Below are positions 39,631 through 49,511 of a DNA stretch of 64,000 nt, piece by piece (within the stretch, counting starts at the first letter, position 1; each line of letters starts with the position of its first letter). The stretch is from the NCBI RefSeq assembly GCF_001515305.1, contig NZ_LNQV01000012.1, forward strand, positions 38,577-102,576, in the 5' to 3' direction. Under the pieces are notes generated by a model, which saw only the letters and a list, made by a program, of their open reading frames with translations, did not search any database and had not been told where the DNA came from. Source of the DNA: Aquitalea pelogenes. GTDB lineage: Bacteria; Pseudomonadota; Gammaproteobacteria; Burkholderiales; Chromobacteriaceae. A program made the translations under genes and the position numbers.

Positions 39631-40656
39631 ATGAACAAGTCGTGGCAAGTTTGGGTAGATGATAATCGCGGGTGTGTTGGCCAGGATGGCCTGCTGCAAT
39701 TTCCGGATTTGTTCGGGCAGGTTGCTGCGGTCCGCTCAGGCAATGCACTGGCAGTACTGGATGGTTTTGCCCTGATCCGTCTGGAAGGCGAAGATGCCGA
39801 ATCCTTCCTGCAAGGACAATTGTCCGGTGATATTCGTGAGGTAGGCGCAGAGGCACGCTTCACCACCTATTCCACGGCCAAAGGACGCATGCTGGCCAGT
39901 TTCCTGGCCTGGCAGCTGCAAGGCAGCTATTACCTGATGGTTTCTGCGGATATTTGCCAAGCCATTGCCAAACGTCTGACCATGTTTGTCATGCGCTCCA
40001 AGGTCAAGGTTACCGTGCTCAATGGCGCTGATACCTGTTTGCTCGGTGTACGCGGTGCGCAATTGGAGGCCGTCATTGCGCAGTATTATGCGAAACCGGC
40101 AGCCGGACCACTTGCCGTGCAGGAACATAATGCCGATGTAGCCATTGCATTGCCAGGTGGTGGTTTCATTCTCAATTTGACGGCTGATTCGCCATTGGCA
40201 GCACAGCTTGTAGCCGAAAAAGCAACAGCAGTATCGTCACAAGCCTGGGGTATCCGCGATATTGATGCAGGCATTGCCTGGGTGACACTGGCAACACAGG
40301 AACAATTTGTCCCGCAAATGGCGAATATGGATTTGATTGGTGCTGTCAGCTTCAAGAAGGGTTGTTATCCGGGGCAGGAAATCGTTGCGCGTACCCAATA
40401 TCTGGGCAAAGTAAAACGGCGTTTATTCAAGGCAAGCCTGGCAGTTAGCGCGCGAGCCGGCGACAAGCTATTCAGTCCGGAACTGCCGGAACAATCAATT
40501 GGTATGGTTGCCGCAGTTTGTCCGGTGAATGAAGTGCAGCAAGAAGCGCTGGTGGTAGTGCAGACAGTTTGCTGGGAGAAGGGGATTTATCTGGAAGCCG
40601 AATACCAGCATCGCCTGGAATGTCTGACACTGCCTTATCCTATTCAGGATGAATAA
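39631..40656 (+). CDS. ygfZ: YgfZ/GcvT family protein (iron-sulfur cluster maturation)
   Basis: This 341-residue folate-binding protein of the COG0354/CAF17 family helps repair or insert [4Fe-4S] clusters, for example in MiaB. The diagnostic KGCYPGQE with its conserved Cys lies at residues 243-250. The GcvT-like fold is seen from FALIRLEGEDAESFLQGQLSGD onward. It is monocistronic. Confidence 0.9.
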   Translation: MNKSWQVWVDDNRGCVGQDGLLQFPDLFGQVAAVRSGNALAVLDGFALIRLEGEDAESFLQGQLSGDIREVGAEARFTTYSTAKGRMLASFLAWQLQGSYYLMVSADICQAIAKRLTMFVMRSKVKVTVLNGADTCLLGVRGAQLEAVIAQYYAKPAAGPLAVQEHNADVAIALPGGGFILNLTADSPLAAQLVAEKATAVSSQAWGIRDIDAGIAWVTLATQEQFVPQMANMDLIGAVSFKKGCYPGQEIVARTQYLGKVKRRLFKASLAVSARAGDKLFSPELPEQSIGMVAAVCPVNEVQQEALVVVQTVCWEKGIYLEAEYQHRLECLTLPYPIQDE

Positions 40657-40693
40657 ATACTTGCTTTGTTTACAGAAATTTAGCACTTCTGCC

Positions 40694-40723
40694 TTGACGT
40701 TTCTGTCTGCTTTTGGCTAAATT
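40694..40723 (+). promoter_or_regulatory. Predicted promoter of the H-NS gene
   Basis: TTGACG at 40694-40699 and TAAATT at 40718-40723 with 18 bases between, ending 38 bases before the ATG. Confidence 0.5.
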
Positions 40724-40761
40724 GAAATTGTTGTGGTCAAACTGAATAATAAGGGCGGAAA

Positions 40762-41070
40762 ATGGACATTAGCACTCTGAGTTTTACCGAGCTGGTTGCT
40801 TTGAAAAGCGACGTTGAAAATGAAATCAAGCGTCGCGAATCGGAAGAAAAAACCAAAGCCAAAAAGCAGATCATCGAACTGGCCAAGGCTTATGGCCTGA
40901 GCGTTGAAGAAGTGCTGGGCAAAGTAGGTGGTGCCGTGCGCAAGCCGGTTGAAGCCAAGTACCGTCACCCGGAAAATGCTGAACTGACCTGGACTGGTCG
41001 CGGTCGCAAGCCGGTATGGGTACAGGAGCTGCTGACTGCTGGCAAAACGCTTGAAGATCTGGCCATCTGA
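40762..41070 (+). CDS. H-NS family nucleoid protein
   Basis: This 102-residue protein has an N-terminal coiled coil for oligomerisation (about 8-50) and the C-terminal AT-hook-like DNA-binding motif TWTGRGRKP at 76-84. H-NS silences AT-rich genes. Such proteins would be expected to bind AT-rich regions like those at 36.6-36.8 kb and 54.8-55.3 kb here. Confidence 0.93.
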   Translation: MDISTLSFTELVALKSDVENEIKRRESEEKTKAKKQIIELAKAYGLSVEEVLGKVGGAVRKPVEAKYRHPENAELTWTGRGRKPVWVQELLTAGKTLEDLAI

Positions 41071-41245
41071 TGTAACATGGCCTGCCAAGTGCCTGTTCCA
41101 AAGCGCCTGCATGGGCGCTTTTTGTTTTTGCATGCAAGTTCTTCTTGCCCAATCGGCTCCGTGTATAAATACTGATAACAATCTACACCGCAACGGCAGT
41201 CTATCTTGCGGCTTACCGTTACCTTGATCGCCCGAAAGCTACGAC

Positions 41246-42963
41246 ATGTTGGACTTTTTCTCCCGAGGCACCAAGAGCAAGTCAGATCCGTTGGCCAATG
41301 CTGCCGCTGCCAAGGCTTATGCCGATGCACTCAAGCAGGAATACGGCGCGGCTGCTCACGAGAAAATGACCGAGATGCTGGCCGAGGTGAATGCCCAATC
41401 AAGCCGGGTGACGGCCGATTTACTGGATGCGGTGTTGACGCTCAATCTGGAAATACAGCCACTGCACGATAATCTGTGTACACAGTATTTCCTCAACTCC
41501 CGCATGCCCAAGGTATTGGAAGGGCAGCTGCGCGCCCAGATACTGTCTTTTGGCAAGGAATTGCTGGATTTTTACCAGCGCGCACTGTCATTTGACGTCG
41601 ATGTCCAGCAGGAGGAGCGCTGCGTGCCATGCTGCCTTTGGTACTGGTGCGCATGATGCATTATTTTGGCGAATTCGCCCGCTGGCAGTATCTGCGGCAT
41701 TTCAGTCCTGATGATGTGTTCTGGCTAAATGTAAACCAGCTTTATCGTTTCGCTGAGAAAATGCGGGTTGATTCCACGCCTGTTTTTCTATTCGGCGAGG
41801 AAAGTCCGGGTACGACAGTACAGGATCAGTATCTGATCATGCTGATGCTGTCCTTGCTCAGTAGCGGTAATCTCACCCAGCGCCAATTCAATTTTTCCTA
41901 TCATATTCTTTGCCTGGTTTCCAATCGCATGTCGCTGCACCCTGAATATGCAGAGGATGCCAGTTTTGTAGTTGTGCTGAATGAGGCAAAGCCCGCCATG
42001 CGCCCAGTGGGGGATATGGCTGGTGACGCTGCGCGTTACTGGTCGACGGCAGACATGGTGGAAATCATCCATGGCTGGGCCACCGTGATGGAAGGTGGCC
42101 GTTTGCCGCCCGAGCTCAAGCCCCTGATCGAACCCGGTATCGATGCAGGCCTGCTGCGCATGTTGTGCCGTGAATGGGCTGCGCAACCGGTACGCTTTGA
42201 GCGGGCAGAGCGCACGGCGGTGACCAATCGCAATCTTGAGGTAGCGCACCGTCTGTCTTTGTTGCATCGCCTGATTCGCCAGCCGGATGAGGCCAGTCAG
42301 GTGCAAACCCGTCAGGCCGACACCGACAGTTTTGACGACGCGGCAAATATCCGCATTTACGGTTTTGTCACCAGTCGCAAGCGTGATCGCAGCACGCTGG
42401 CACTGGCGCCGCTGTCCGGCGAAGCTGCCGTACCTGCAGCACAGGCACGTGACGAGTTCTTGCGCTGGACGGTGGACAATGTCAGCCAGACAGGCCTTGG
42501 CGTCACCCTGGATGCGCTGGGAAATGAATGGGTCAGCCTGGGCGGCCTGGTGGGTTATCGCGATGTGGACAGCAACAACTGGAGCCTGGGCCTGATCCGC
42601 CGCGTCAAGCGTGCCAATCAGCGTGAGCGTATTTATCTGGGCCTGGAGACGCTCTCCAGCCGTCCGGTCGCAGCGTCCCTTCGTCCGGTAGACAGCAAGC
42701 TGATTGACCCCACTTTGCCGCAGGAAATGGTGTGGTTGTCCGGTCACATTTCCTTGTTCGTTCCTTTTGATCGTGGTGGACGGCGCATCAACGCACTGAT
42801 CATGCCGATTTCTTGCTATACCCTTGGCAAGCAATACTATATGACAGCCCGCGGCAAGCATTTCCAGATTGCCTTGGGCAAGGTGCTGGAAAAGGGGAGT
42901 GACTGGTGTCTGGCCGAAATCGAACTGGTGAAGGCGCTGGAAAAGCTGCCAATCGTCATGTAA
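41246..42963 (+). pseudogene. Unidentified protein, interrupted by a single-base frameshift
   Basis: The first frame starts at ATG 41246 and runs off into cysteine-rich nonsense before a TGA at 41654-41656. The rest continues from about 41620 in another frame (LRAMLPLVLVRMMHYFGEFARW) to the stop at 42963. Reading GCGC-C-TG at 41618-41622 with one more C joins them into about 572 residues. The N-terminal half is helical. The C-terminal 200 residues have repeated beta patterns (WVSLGGLVGYRD, WSLGLIRRVKR, RIYLGLETLSSRPV) that look like a PilZ-type or similar beta barrel, but I cannot confirm a family. Confidence 0.65.
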
Positions 42964-42986
42964 TGCCTGTCTTGCCGGGCCGCAAT

Positions 42987-43018
42987 AAAAAAAGCCGGAG
43001 ATTGTCTCCGGCTTTTTT
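42987..43018 (+). terminator. Bidirectional terminator
   Basis: Stem AAGCCGGAG/CTCCGGCTT with loop ATTGT and A/T runs on both sides, between convergent genes. Confidence 0.87.
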
Positions 43019-43033
43019 GTTACTCAGGCATGG

Positions 43034-44161
43034 TCAGCGCAGTTCGTTAATCACCGCGTAAATGGGCGTGAGGACGGCCTCGCCCATGCGCAGGCTGCGT
43101 TGGCCATTCCAGCCATAGTCGTCGTCAGGCAGGTTGGCATTGTCCTTGAACGGCATTTCCAGGGTAAAGGCGAGGCACTTGAAATTTTCCCCTACCCAGT
43201 TGGTGGCCAGGCTGAGGTTGGCGCTGCCCGGGGCATCCTTTTCGTAACCCACTTCATCCTGGAAGTCGGGGTTGGCCACCATCAGGTAGTGTTTGAACTT
43301 CTCTTCCAGCTGGCGGATGGTATCCGTATAAGAGGGCACGCCTTCAGTACCGGCGACGAACACATAAGGCAGCGACTCGTCGCCGTGAATGTCCAGGAAC
43401 AGGTCAACGCCGGTTTCCAGCATCTTGTTGCGCACCAGCTGCACTTCCGGGCTCTTTTCCGCCGAAGGCTCCAGCCATTCGCGGTTCAGGTTGGCACCGG
43501 CGGCATTGGTACGCAGATTGCCCAGAATGGAACCGTCCGGGTTCATGTTGGGCACGACATAAAATGTTGCCTTGTCCAGCAGCGCACGCGAGGTGGCATC
43601 CAGCGGGTCGAGCAGACGGTTGAGGAAACCTTCGACAAACCATTCCGCCATGGTTTCGCCCGGGTGCTGGCGGGCGGTGATCCAGATTTTCAGGTCGGAT
43701 TCAACCTCGTGGCCGATGGTCAGCAGATTGATGTCACGGCCCTGCACGGTGAAGCCAAGATCGTGGATCTGGCACAGGCCCGAGCCTTGTGCCTGGCCCA
43801 GCAGGTTCAGGTGCTGCTCGTGCGAATAGGGTTCGAAGTAGGCATAGTACACGCTGTTGGCCAGCGGCACGTGCTCTACCGTCATCACCTGGCCATCATA
43901 TTGCGCCGGTACGCGGAACCAGTTGATGCGGTCGTAGGAGGCCATCAGCTGATAATTGGTCCAGCCTTCCGGGTAGGCGCACTCGCCGGCATTCAGAAAG
44001 CGCAGGGTACAAGCCTGGTAGGCGGCACCTTGCAGGCGGAAATAGAACCACTGGGCAAAGTCCGCGGCATTGTCATGGGGGATCCGCAGCTGAATGTCGT
44101 CGAAACTCTCCATCGAAACGATTTCGATACTGCCTGCGTCAAAGTTGCTGCTGATTTTCAT
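43034..44161 (-). CDS. M14 family zinc carboxypeptidase (cytosolic carboxypeptidase type)
   Basis: This 375-residue protein has no signal peptide. The zinc ligands are visible: His166 and Glu169 in RQHPGETMAEW, and His259 in DIHGDE. Substrate-binding residues lie in NPDGS and GANLNREW. A beta-sandwich domain of about 130 residues precedes the catalytic domain, as in the cytosolic carboxypeptidase (CCP/AGBL) group. ATG 44161 fits this domain start; an upstream GTG/ATG would add 25 charged residues. The substrate in bacteria is unknown. Confidence 0.88.
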   Translation of the reverse strand: MKISSNFDAGSIEIVSMESFDDIQLRIPHDNAADFAQWFYFRLQGAAYQACTLRFLNAGECAYPEGWTNYQLMASYDRINWFRVPAQYDGQVMTVEHVPLANSVYYAYFEPYSHEQHLNLLGQAQGSGLCQIHDLGFTVQGRDINLLTIGHEVESDLKIWITARQHPGETMAEWFVEGFLNRLLDPLDATSRALLDKATFYVVPNMNPDGSILGNLRTNAAGANLNREWLEPSAEKSPEVQLVRNKMLETGVDLFLDIHGDESLPYVFVAGTEGVPSYTDTIRQLEEKFKHYLMVANPDFQDEVGYEKDAPGSANLSLATNWVGENFKCLAFTLEMPFKDNANLPDDDYGWNGQRSLRMGEAVLTPIYAVINELR

Positions 44162-44238
44162 GCGTTGAACCTGTCGTCTTTGCCGGAACTCAAAGGAGGA
44201 ATTGTAAACCCGCCGCGCTGGCTGTGCATCAGACAATA

Positions 44239-44265
44239 GAAAAAACCCCGCCTTGGCGGGGTTTT
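44239..44265 (-). terminator. Terminator after the phasin gene
   Basis: Stem AACCCCGCC/GGCGGGGTT with a T run on the minus strand, 18 bases past the phasin stop. Confidence 0.85.
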
Positions 44266-44283
44266 GACTGGATATCAGCGTAC

Positions 44284-44829
44284 TCAGGCGCGCTTGGTAG
44301 CAGTTTTCACAGCGTCGGCAGTGGCGCTGCTGGCAGCCTTGATGCTGCTGTCGGTGAATTCGGCAACCTGTTGGGCAGCCTTGCTGAAGCTGTTAACGGC
44401 GGCGGCGGCAGCAGCCAGCGAAGTCTTGACGGCGTTCAGGGCATTGTCCGAACCTGCGGGTGCGTTTTTGGCGGCACCTTCCAGGGCGGTGATCAGGTTC
44501 TTGTTGAAGCTGCCCAGGTTTTCTTCTGCCAGTTTGGACAGTTCGCTTTGTGCAGCGGATACGATTTCGTAAACGTTGCGGGAGTTGGCAACAGCCTTGT
44601 CCACGGATTGGGTGGCCAGCTGGTTGATTTGCTTCAGGGCTTCCTGGGCATCAGTGGCGCCGGCAAGGGCCTTGGCAACCTTGACGTTTTCTTCCAGGGT
44701 TTGCTTGGAGGCTTCCAGGTTCAGCTTGACCAAGCGTTCAGCGCTGTCCAGGGAGATCTGGGCCACGCGCAGGGCGGCTTCAAAGCCGGACAGGGAGACT
44801 TTGCTCAGTTGATCGTTAGTATTGAACAT
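44284..44829 (-). CDS. phaP: Phasin family protein (PHA granule surface)
   Basis: This 181-residue protein is Ala/Ser/Lys-rich and almost fully helical, with amphipathic repeats (GFEAALRVAQISLDSAERLV, then LNLEASKQTLEENVKVAKAL) matching phasin domain family PF09361. Phasins coat polyhydroxyalkanoate granules. ATG 44829 gives the usual start. It is divergent from phaR, whose product normally represses it. An Ala-rich end (ATADAVKTATKRA) completes the protein. Confidence 0.9.
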   Translation of the reverse strand: MFNTNDQLSKVSLSGFEAALRVAQISLDSAERLVKLNLEASKQTLEENVKVAKALAGATDAQEALKQINQLATQSVDKAVANSRNVYEIVSAAQSELSKLAEENLGSFNKNLITALEGAAKNAPAGSDNALNAVKTSLAAAAAAVNSFSKAAQQVAEFTDSSIKAASSATADAVKTATKRA

Positions 44830-44904
44830 GTAATTACCCTCATCTTTAGATTTCGTGGAAATGACCGACAAGCTCTGTATTGATTGTATCTATTTTTATA
44901 TTGC

Positions 44905-44926
44905 ACTGCACAATGCAGGCGGAATG
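44905..44926 (+). promoter_or_regulatory. Candidate PhaR operator
   Basis: In the 200-base gap between phaP and phaR a dyad CTGCACAATGCAG lies within TGCA repeats. PhaR proteins of other bacteria bind TGCA-rich dyads near phaP and phaR. The match is by eye only. Confidence 0.35.
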
Positions 44927-45029
44927 TAGCATGGTCCGTGCAAGGACGGTAGAAGTTTTGCTCTAGCTTGTTGTATTTATGATAAATTGCGGGTGCACAA
45001 CACCAACGACAATAATCCGGGAGTGTTAC

Positions 45030-45596
45030 ATGAGTGTTGAAAAAAGGGTCATCAAGAAGTACCCGAACCGTCGCCTGTATGACACGGCGACCAGTTCCTA
45101 CATCACTTTGGGAGACGTAAAGCAGCTGGTGCTCGAGAACGTGGATATCCAGGTTGTCGACGCCAAGACGCAGGATGACATCACCCGCAGCGTGCTGCTG
45201 CAAATCATCCTGGAGGAAGAAAACGGCGGCATGCCCATGTTCAGCTATGAAGTGCTGACCCAGTTCATCCGCTTTTATGGTCAGGCCATGCAGGGCATGA
45301 TGGGCCCGTTCCTGGAAAAGAACCTGCAACTGTTTGGTCAGATGCAGCACAAATTGCAGGAACAAACCCGTGCACTGTACGGCGACAAGGCGGTGTTCAA
45401 TTCCACCATGTGGGGGGAATTCATGAAGCTGCAGGGCCCTGCCATGCAGAACGTGATGTCCAGCTATATGGAGCAGAGCACCGGCATGTTCCTGGAAATG
45501 CAGAACCGCATGCAAGAGCAAACCAAGCAGCTGTTCAGCGGCTTTGGTTTCCCCGGCTATGTACCGCCGGGCAAGGACGATACTGACAAGTCCTGA
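45030..45596 (+). CDS. phaR: Polyhydroxyalkanoate synthesis repressor PhaR
   Basis: This 188-residue regulator has the PHB/PHA accumulation regulator DNA-binding domain at the N-terminus (KRVIKKYPNRRLYDTATSSYITL) and a following PHB_acc domain (FSYEVLTQFIRFYGQAMQGMMGPF). PhaR binds both DNA and the polymer and releases phaP when granules form. The ATG has GGGAG upstream. The stop overlaps the next ATG (TGATG). Confidence 0.94.
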   Translation: MSVEKRVIKKYPNRRLYDTATSSYITLGDVKQLVLENVDIQVVDAKTQDDITRSVLLQIILEEENGGMPMFSYEVLTQFIRFYGQAMQGMMGPFLEKNLQLFGQMQHKLQEQTRALYGDKAVFNSTMWGEFMKLQGPAMQNVMSSYMEQSTGMFLEMQNRMQEQTKQLFSGFGFPGYVPPGKDDTDKS

Positions 45597-46426
45597 TGTC
45601 AGCGTCCGTCACAACCCGCGTGAGTGCGGGTTTTTTTGTGTCTGCGTTCCTGCTGCTCACCGGCTGTGGTGGCCCCCGTGATTTGACGGAAGAGCAACTG
45701 GCCGAGCTGGTGCAGGATGTGTATGTGCGTGTGGCCGATCACCCGCTGGTGCTGCCACGCGTTGCTGTGGGTAGTCAGTATGCAGGAGGGCAGAGCTTTT
45801 CTCTGGGTACGGGTAAGGCAGAAGCTACCGCAGCCGATGCCGCGCGGCAGCGCCTGCGCGATGCCAGTGTACCTGCTGCCGCGCTGGAGCTGCCGCAGTT
45901 GCGCATCCGCATCAAGAATTATGGCTGGGAAGAGGACATTCCCCAGTCCCAGGTGTTTTGTAGCCAGTTGCGGCGGCAATGGTCGCGTGCACTGTGTAAC
46001 AACGCCTCGCCGGAGCTGATACAGGCACTGCCAGTTAATGGATTCAGCCTGCTGGCCTGGCCGCTTGCGCCTGAGGCGCGTGCAAGCGTCTGGAGTGCGG
46101 ATTGCCTGCCCGCCGGGCAGCCACTGCCGGATCTACCGGGCGACGGTCAGGCAAGCATACTGTGCCGGCTTGCAACTTCGAGCAAGGAAAGCCCGCTGTT
46201 TCACGCGGTGGTCCATATTGATGAATCGCTGGCTGCCACCTGGGTGGTATGGCCCGGAGCGGGTGAAACTGCGGATGCCAAGGCGCAGCGTGAAGGGCAG
46301 GCAATTATTGCCCTGGTACAGCTGGGCATGGGGCCTGCGGAGGATTTCGCCCGCCTGCATCAGCGCATGTGCCAATTGCGGCGTCCGGCAGTCACGGATT
46401 CGTCGGATCGCCCGGATTGCCCATGA
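45596..46426 (+). CDS. Putative lipoprotein of unknown function
   Basis: This encodes 276 residues. The signal peptide ends in a lipobox LLTGC at about residues 20-24, so it is probably a lipoprotein. The mature part contains four to six cysteines (CSQL, CNNAS, CLPAG, CRLA) that could form disulfides. I recognise no family. It overlaps the phaR stop by one base and is translationally coupled to it, though a link to PHA is not evident. Confidence 0.72.
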   Translation: MSASVTTRVSAGFFVSAFLLLTGCGGPRDLTEEQLAELVQDVYVRVADHPLVLPRVAVGSQYAGGQSFSLGTGKAEATAADAARQRLRDASVPAAALELPQLRIRIKNYGWEEDIPQSQVFCSQLRRQWSRALCNNASPELIQALPVNGFSLLAWPLAPEARASVWSADCLPAGQPLPDLPGDGQASILCRLATSSKESPLFHAVVHIDESLAATWVVWPGAGETADAKAQREGQAIIALVQLGMGPAEDFARLHQRMCQLRRPAVTDSSDRPDCP

Positions 46427-46448
46427 ACGCGCTTTACCCGGCCTGAAT

Positions 46449-46492
46449 TAACACAGCCCCTGTCCACGTGGTGTGGGCAGGGGCTGTGTTGT
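46449..46492 (+). terminator. Strong terminator, lipoprotein gene / mmsA
   Basis: Stem ACAGCCCCTGTCCAC with its near-perfect complement GTGGGCAGGGGCTGTGT, followed by TGTTT, between convergent genes. Confidence 0.82.
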
Positions 46493-46512
46493 TTCAGTCT
46501 GCTGTGCGGCGA

Positions 46513-48030
46513 TTACAGGCTGGGGAAGGCGAACTGCGAAGCCTCATGGCTGGCACGTTGCGGCCAGCGCTGGGTGATGGTCTTGCGCTTGGTGTAGAAG
46601 CGCACGCCATCCGGGCCGTAGGCGTGCAGGTCGCCAAACAGCGAACGCTTCCAGCCGCCAAAGCTGTGGTAGGCCACCGGTACCGGCAGCGGTACGTTGA
46701 CGCCCACCATGCCCACTTCGATTTCGTCGCAGAACAGGCGTGCTGCTTCGCCATCACGGGTGAACAGACAGGTGCCGTTGCCGTATTCGTGGTCGTTGAT
46801 CAGCTGCATGGCGTCTTCCAGGCTGTTCACCCGCACGATGCACAGCACCGGGCCGAAGATTTCTTCTTCATAAACCTTCATGCCGGGCTTGACGTGGTCG
46901 AACAGGGTGCCGCCGACGAAGAAGCCTTCCTCGCAGCCGGATACTTTCAGGCCACGGCCATCCACCACCAGGGTTGCGCCTTGTTCCACGCCACTGTCGA
47001 TATAGCCCACCACCTTGTCGCGTGCCGCACCGGTCACCAGCGGGCCCATGTCCAGACCGCAGGAGGTGCCGGCGCCGATTTTCAGCTCGGCAATCTTGGG
47101 CTTGAGTTTTTCCACCAGTTTGTCGGCCACCTGGTCGCCTACTGCCACCACTACCGAAATGGCCATGCAGCGCTCGCCGCAGGAGCCATAAGCCGCGCCC
47201 ATCAGTGCATTGACGGTGTTGTCCAGATCGGCGTCCGGCAGCACCACGGCGTGGTTTTTGGCACCACCCAGCGCCTGTACGCGTTTGCCGCGCTTGTTGG
47301 CTTCGGTGTAGATGTATTCGGCAATCGGGGTGGAGCCGACAAAGCTGATGGCTTTCACTTCCGGAGCCTGGATCAGGCCATCAACGGCTTCCTTGTCACC
47401 GTTCACCACATTCAGCACGCCCTTGGGCAGGCCGGCTTCATGCAGCAGCTGGGCAATGTACAGGGTGGAGCTGGGGTCGCGCTCGGACGGCTTCAGGATG
47501 AAACAGTTACCGCAGGCAATGGCCAGCGGGTACATCCACAACGGCACCATGGCCGGGAAGTTGAACGGAGTGATACCGGCTACCACGCCCAGCGGCTGGA
47601 AGTCGCTCCAGCTGTCGATATTGGGGCCGACATTGCGGTTGTATTCACCCTTGAGCAGTTCCGGCACGCCGCAGGCGTATTCCACGTTTTCGATGCCGCG
47701 TTGCAGTTCGCCCACCGCGTCTTCCAGCGTCTTGCCGTGTTCTTCGCTGATCAGCTGGGCAATCTTGTCGCGGTTGGCTTCCAGCAGCTGCTTGAAGCGG
47801 AACATCACCTGGGCGCGCTTGGCCGGAGGCGTTTTGCGCCATTCCGGGAAGGCGGCCTTGGCACTGTCGATGGCAGCACGCAGGATGGCCTGGTCGGCCA
47901 GGGCCACTTCGCGTACCGGCTTGCCGAGCGAGGGGTTGAAGACGGGGGTGCTGCGGCCTGTCTGCTGGACAAGCTCACCGTTGATCAGATGGGCGATGGT
48001 GCTCACGTTGGATTCTTTCTTGCTATGCAC
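46513..48030 (-). CDS. CoA-acylating (methyl)malonate-semialdehyde dehydrogenase, MmsA/BauC
   Basis: This 505-residue enzyme oxidises malonate semialdehyde or methylmalonate semialdehyde to acetyl- or propionyl-CoA. Its marks are [23 protein letters not shown], the NAD site [12 protein letters not shown] and the catalytic Cys288 in GERCMA of the longer form. The start is uncertain: GTG 48030 or GTG 48006 ([11 protein letters not shown]). It lies 22 bp after the transaminase gene. The pair forms the core of beta-alanine breakdown, as in the bauABC genes of Pseudomonas. Confidence 0.92.
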   Translation of the reverse strand: MHSKKESNVSTIAHLINGELVQQTGRSTPVFNPSLGKPVREVALADQAILRAAIDSAKAAFPEWRKTPPAKRAQVMFRFKQLLEANRDKIAQLISEEHGKTLEDAVGELQRGIENVEYACGVPELLKGEYNRNVGPNIDSWSDFQPLGVVAGITPFNFPAMVPLWMYPLAIACGNCFILKPSERDPSSTLYIAQLLHEAGLPKGVLNVVNGDKEAVDGLIQAPEVKAISFVGSTPIAEYIYTEANKRGKRVQALGGAKNHAVVLPDADLDNTVNALMGAAYGSCGERCMAISVVVAVGDQVADKLVEKLKPKIAELKIGAGTSCGLDMGPLVTGAARDKVVGYIDSGVEQGATLVVDGRGLKVSGCEEGFFVGGTLFDHVKPGMKVYEEEIFGPVLCIVRVNSLEDAMQLINDHEYGNGTCLFTRDGEAARLFCDEIEVGMVGVNVPLPVPVAYHSFGGWKRSLFGDLHAYGPDGVRFYTKRKTITQRWPQRASHEASQFAFPSL

Positions 48031-48052
48031 GGTATTGGTTTGAGTATCAGGC

Positions 48053-49393
48053 TCAGGCCAGATTGTTCAGTACGCTGCCCACGGCATCGAACAGGGTGTC
48101 GAGCTGTGCCGGGGTGGTGTTGAAGCTGGGCCCGAATTGCAGGGTGTCGCCGCCAAAGCGCACGTAGAAACCAGCCTGCCACAGTTTGAGGCCTGCCTCG
48201 TAGGGGCGGATGGTGGCATCGCCGTCACGCGGGGCCAGCTGGATGGCACCGGCCAGGCCGCAGTTGCGGATGTCCACCACATGCTGGCTGCCCTTGAGCG
48301 CATGCAGCTTGTCCTCGAATACCGGTGCCAGTGCCAGCGATTGTTCGATCAGCTGTTCGCGCTTGAGTACTTCCAGCGTGGCCAGACCGGCGGCGCAGGC
48401 CACCGGGTGGCCGGAATAGGTGTAGCCATGGGTGAATTCAATGGCGTGCTGCGGCAGGTTCTGCTGCATGAAGGTGTTGTAGATTTCCTTCGAGGCAATC
48501 ACCGCACCCAGCGGTACTGCGCCGTTGGTCACCTGCTTGGCGGTGTTCATGATATCCGGGGTAACGCCGAAGTAGTCGGCACCGGTCCACTTGCCCATGC
48601 GGCCGTAGGCGGTGATGACTTCGTCAAAAATCAGCAGGATGTTGTTCTGGTTGCAGATTTCGCGCAGGCGTTGCAGATAACCCTTGGGCGGCACGATGAC
48701 GCCAGCCGAGCCGGACATCGGCTCGACGATGACGGCGGCAATATTGGACGCGTCGTGCAGTTCGATCAGCTTGAGCAGCTCGTTGGCCAGTTCCACGCCG
48801 CCGGTTTCGGCCATGCCACGGGTAAAGGCCATACCCGGCTGCAGGGTGTGCGGCAGGTGGTCGGCATCCATCAACTGGCCGTACAGCTTGCGGTTGCCAC
48901 CAATGCCGCCCAGTGCGGTGCCGCCGATGTTTACGCCGTGATAGCCACGGGCGCGGCCGATAAAGCGGGTTTTGCTGGGCTGACCCTTCAGGCGCCAGTA
49001 TGCCTTGGCCATCTTGATGGCGGTATCGGCACACTCGGAACCGGAGCCGGTAAACAGCACGTGGTCGAGGCCATCCGGCATGATGCCGGCGATTTCCTCG
49101 GCCAGGCGGAAGGCCAGCGGGTGGCCGTACTGGAAGCCCGGCGCATAGTCCAGCGTGCCCAGCTGACGTGCTACCGCTTCCTGGATTTCCTTGCGGTTAT
49201 GACCGGCACCACATGTCCACAGGCCGGACAGACTGTCGAAAATGCGGCGGCCCTTGTCATCGATGAAGTAATTGCCGTCAGCGGCCACGATGATGCGCGG
49301 GTCTTGCTTGAATGCACGGTTGGCAGAGAAGGGCATCCACTGTGCGTCGAGTTTCAGATCGCTAGGGGTGAAGACAGAATGCGGTGCAGACAT
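48053..49393 (-). CDS. bauA: Beta-alanine:pyruvate transaminase
   Basis: This 446-residue class III PLP enzyme moves the amino group of beta-alanine to pyruvate, giving malonate semialdehyde. It matches BauA very closely by eye: [16 protein letters not shown] start, [40 protein letters not shown], and PLP lysine in [21 protein letters not shown] precedes ATG 49393. It heads the minus-strand unit with the MmsA/BauC dehydrogenase. Confidence 0.92.
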   Translation of the reverse strand: MSAPHSVFTPSDLKLDAQWMPFSANRAFKQDPRIIVAADGNYFIDDKGRRIFDSLSGLWTCGAGHNRKEIQEAVARQLGTLDYAPGFQYGHPLAFRLAEEIAGIMPDGLDHVLFTGSGSECADTAIKMAKAYWRLKGQPSKTRFIGRARGYHGVNIGGTALGGIGGNRKLYGQLMDADHLPHTLQPGMAFTRGMAETGGVELANELLKLIELHDASNIAAVIVEPMSGSAGVIVPPKGYLQRLREICNQNNILLIFDEVITAYGRMGKWTGADYFGVTPDIMNTAKQVTNGAVPLGAVIASKEIYNTFMQQNLPQHAIEFTHGYTYSGHPVACAAGLATLEVLKREQLIEQSLALAPVFEDKLHALKGSQHVVDIRNCGLAGAIQLAPRDGDATIRPYEAGLKLWQAGFYVRFGGDTLQFGPSFNTTPAQLDTLFDAVGSVLNNLA

Positions 49394-49511
49394 GATGGCT
49401 CCTGGTGCCATGGTTGATGTGCACAGCATGCATCAAACAATAGGTGAGTTAAATTGAAAGTTATAAACGTAAAGGTGAGTTTTTTTGAACGTAATGCCTG
49501 CCACCACAGTA

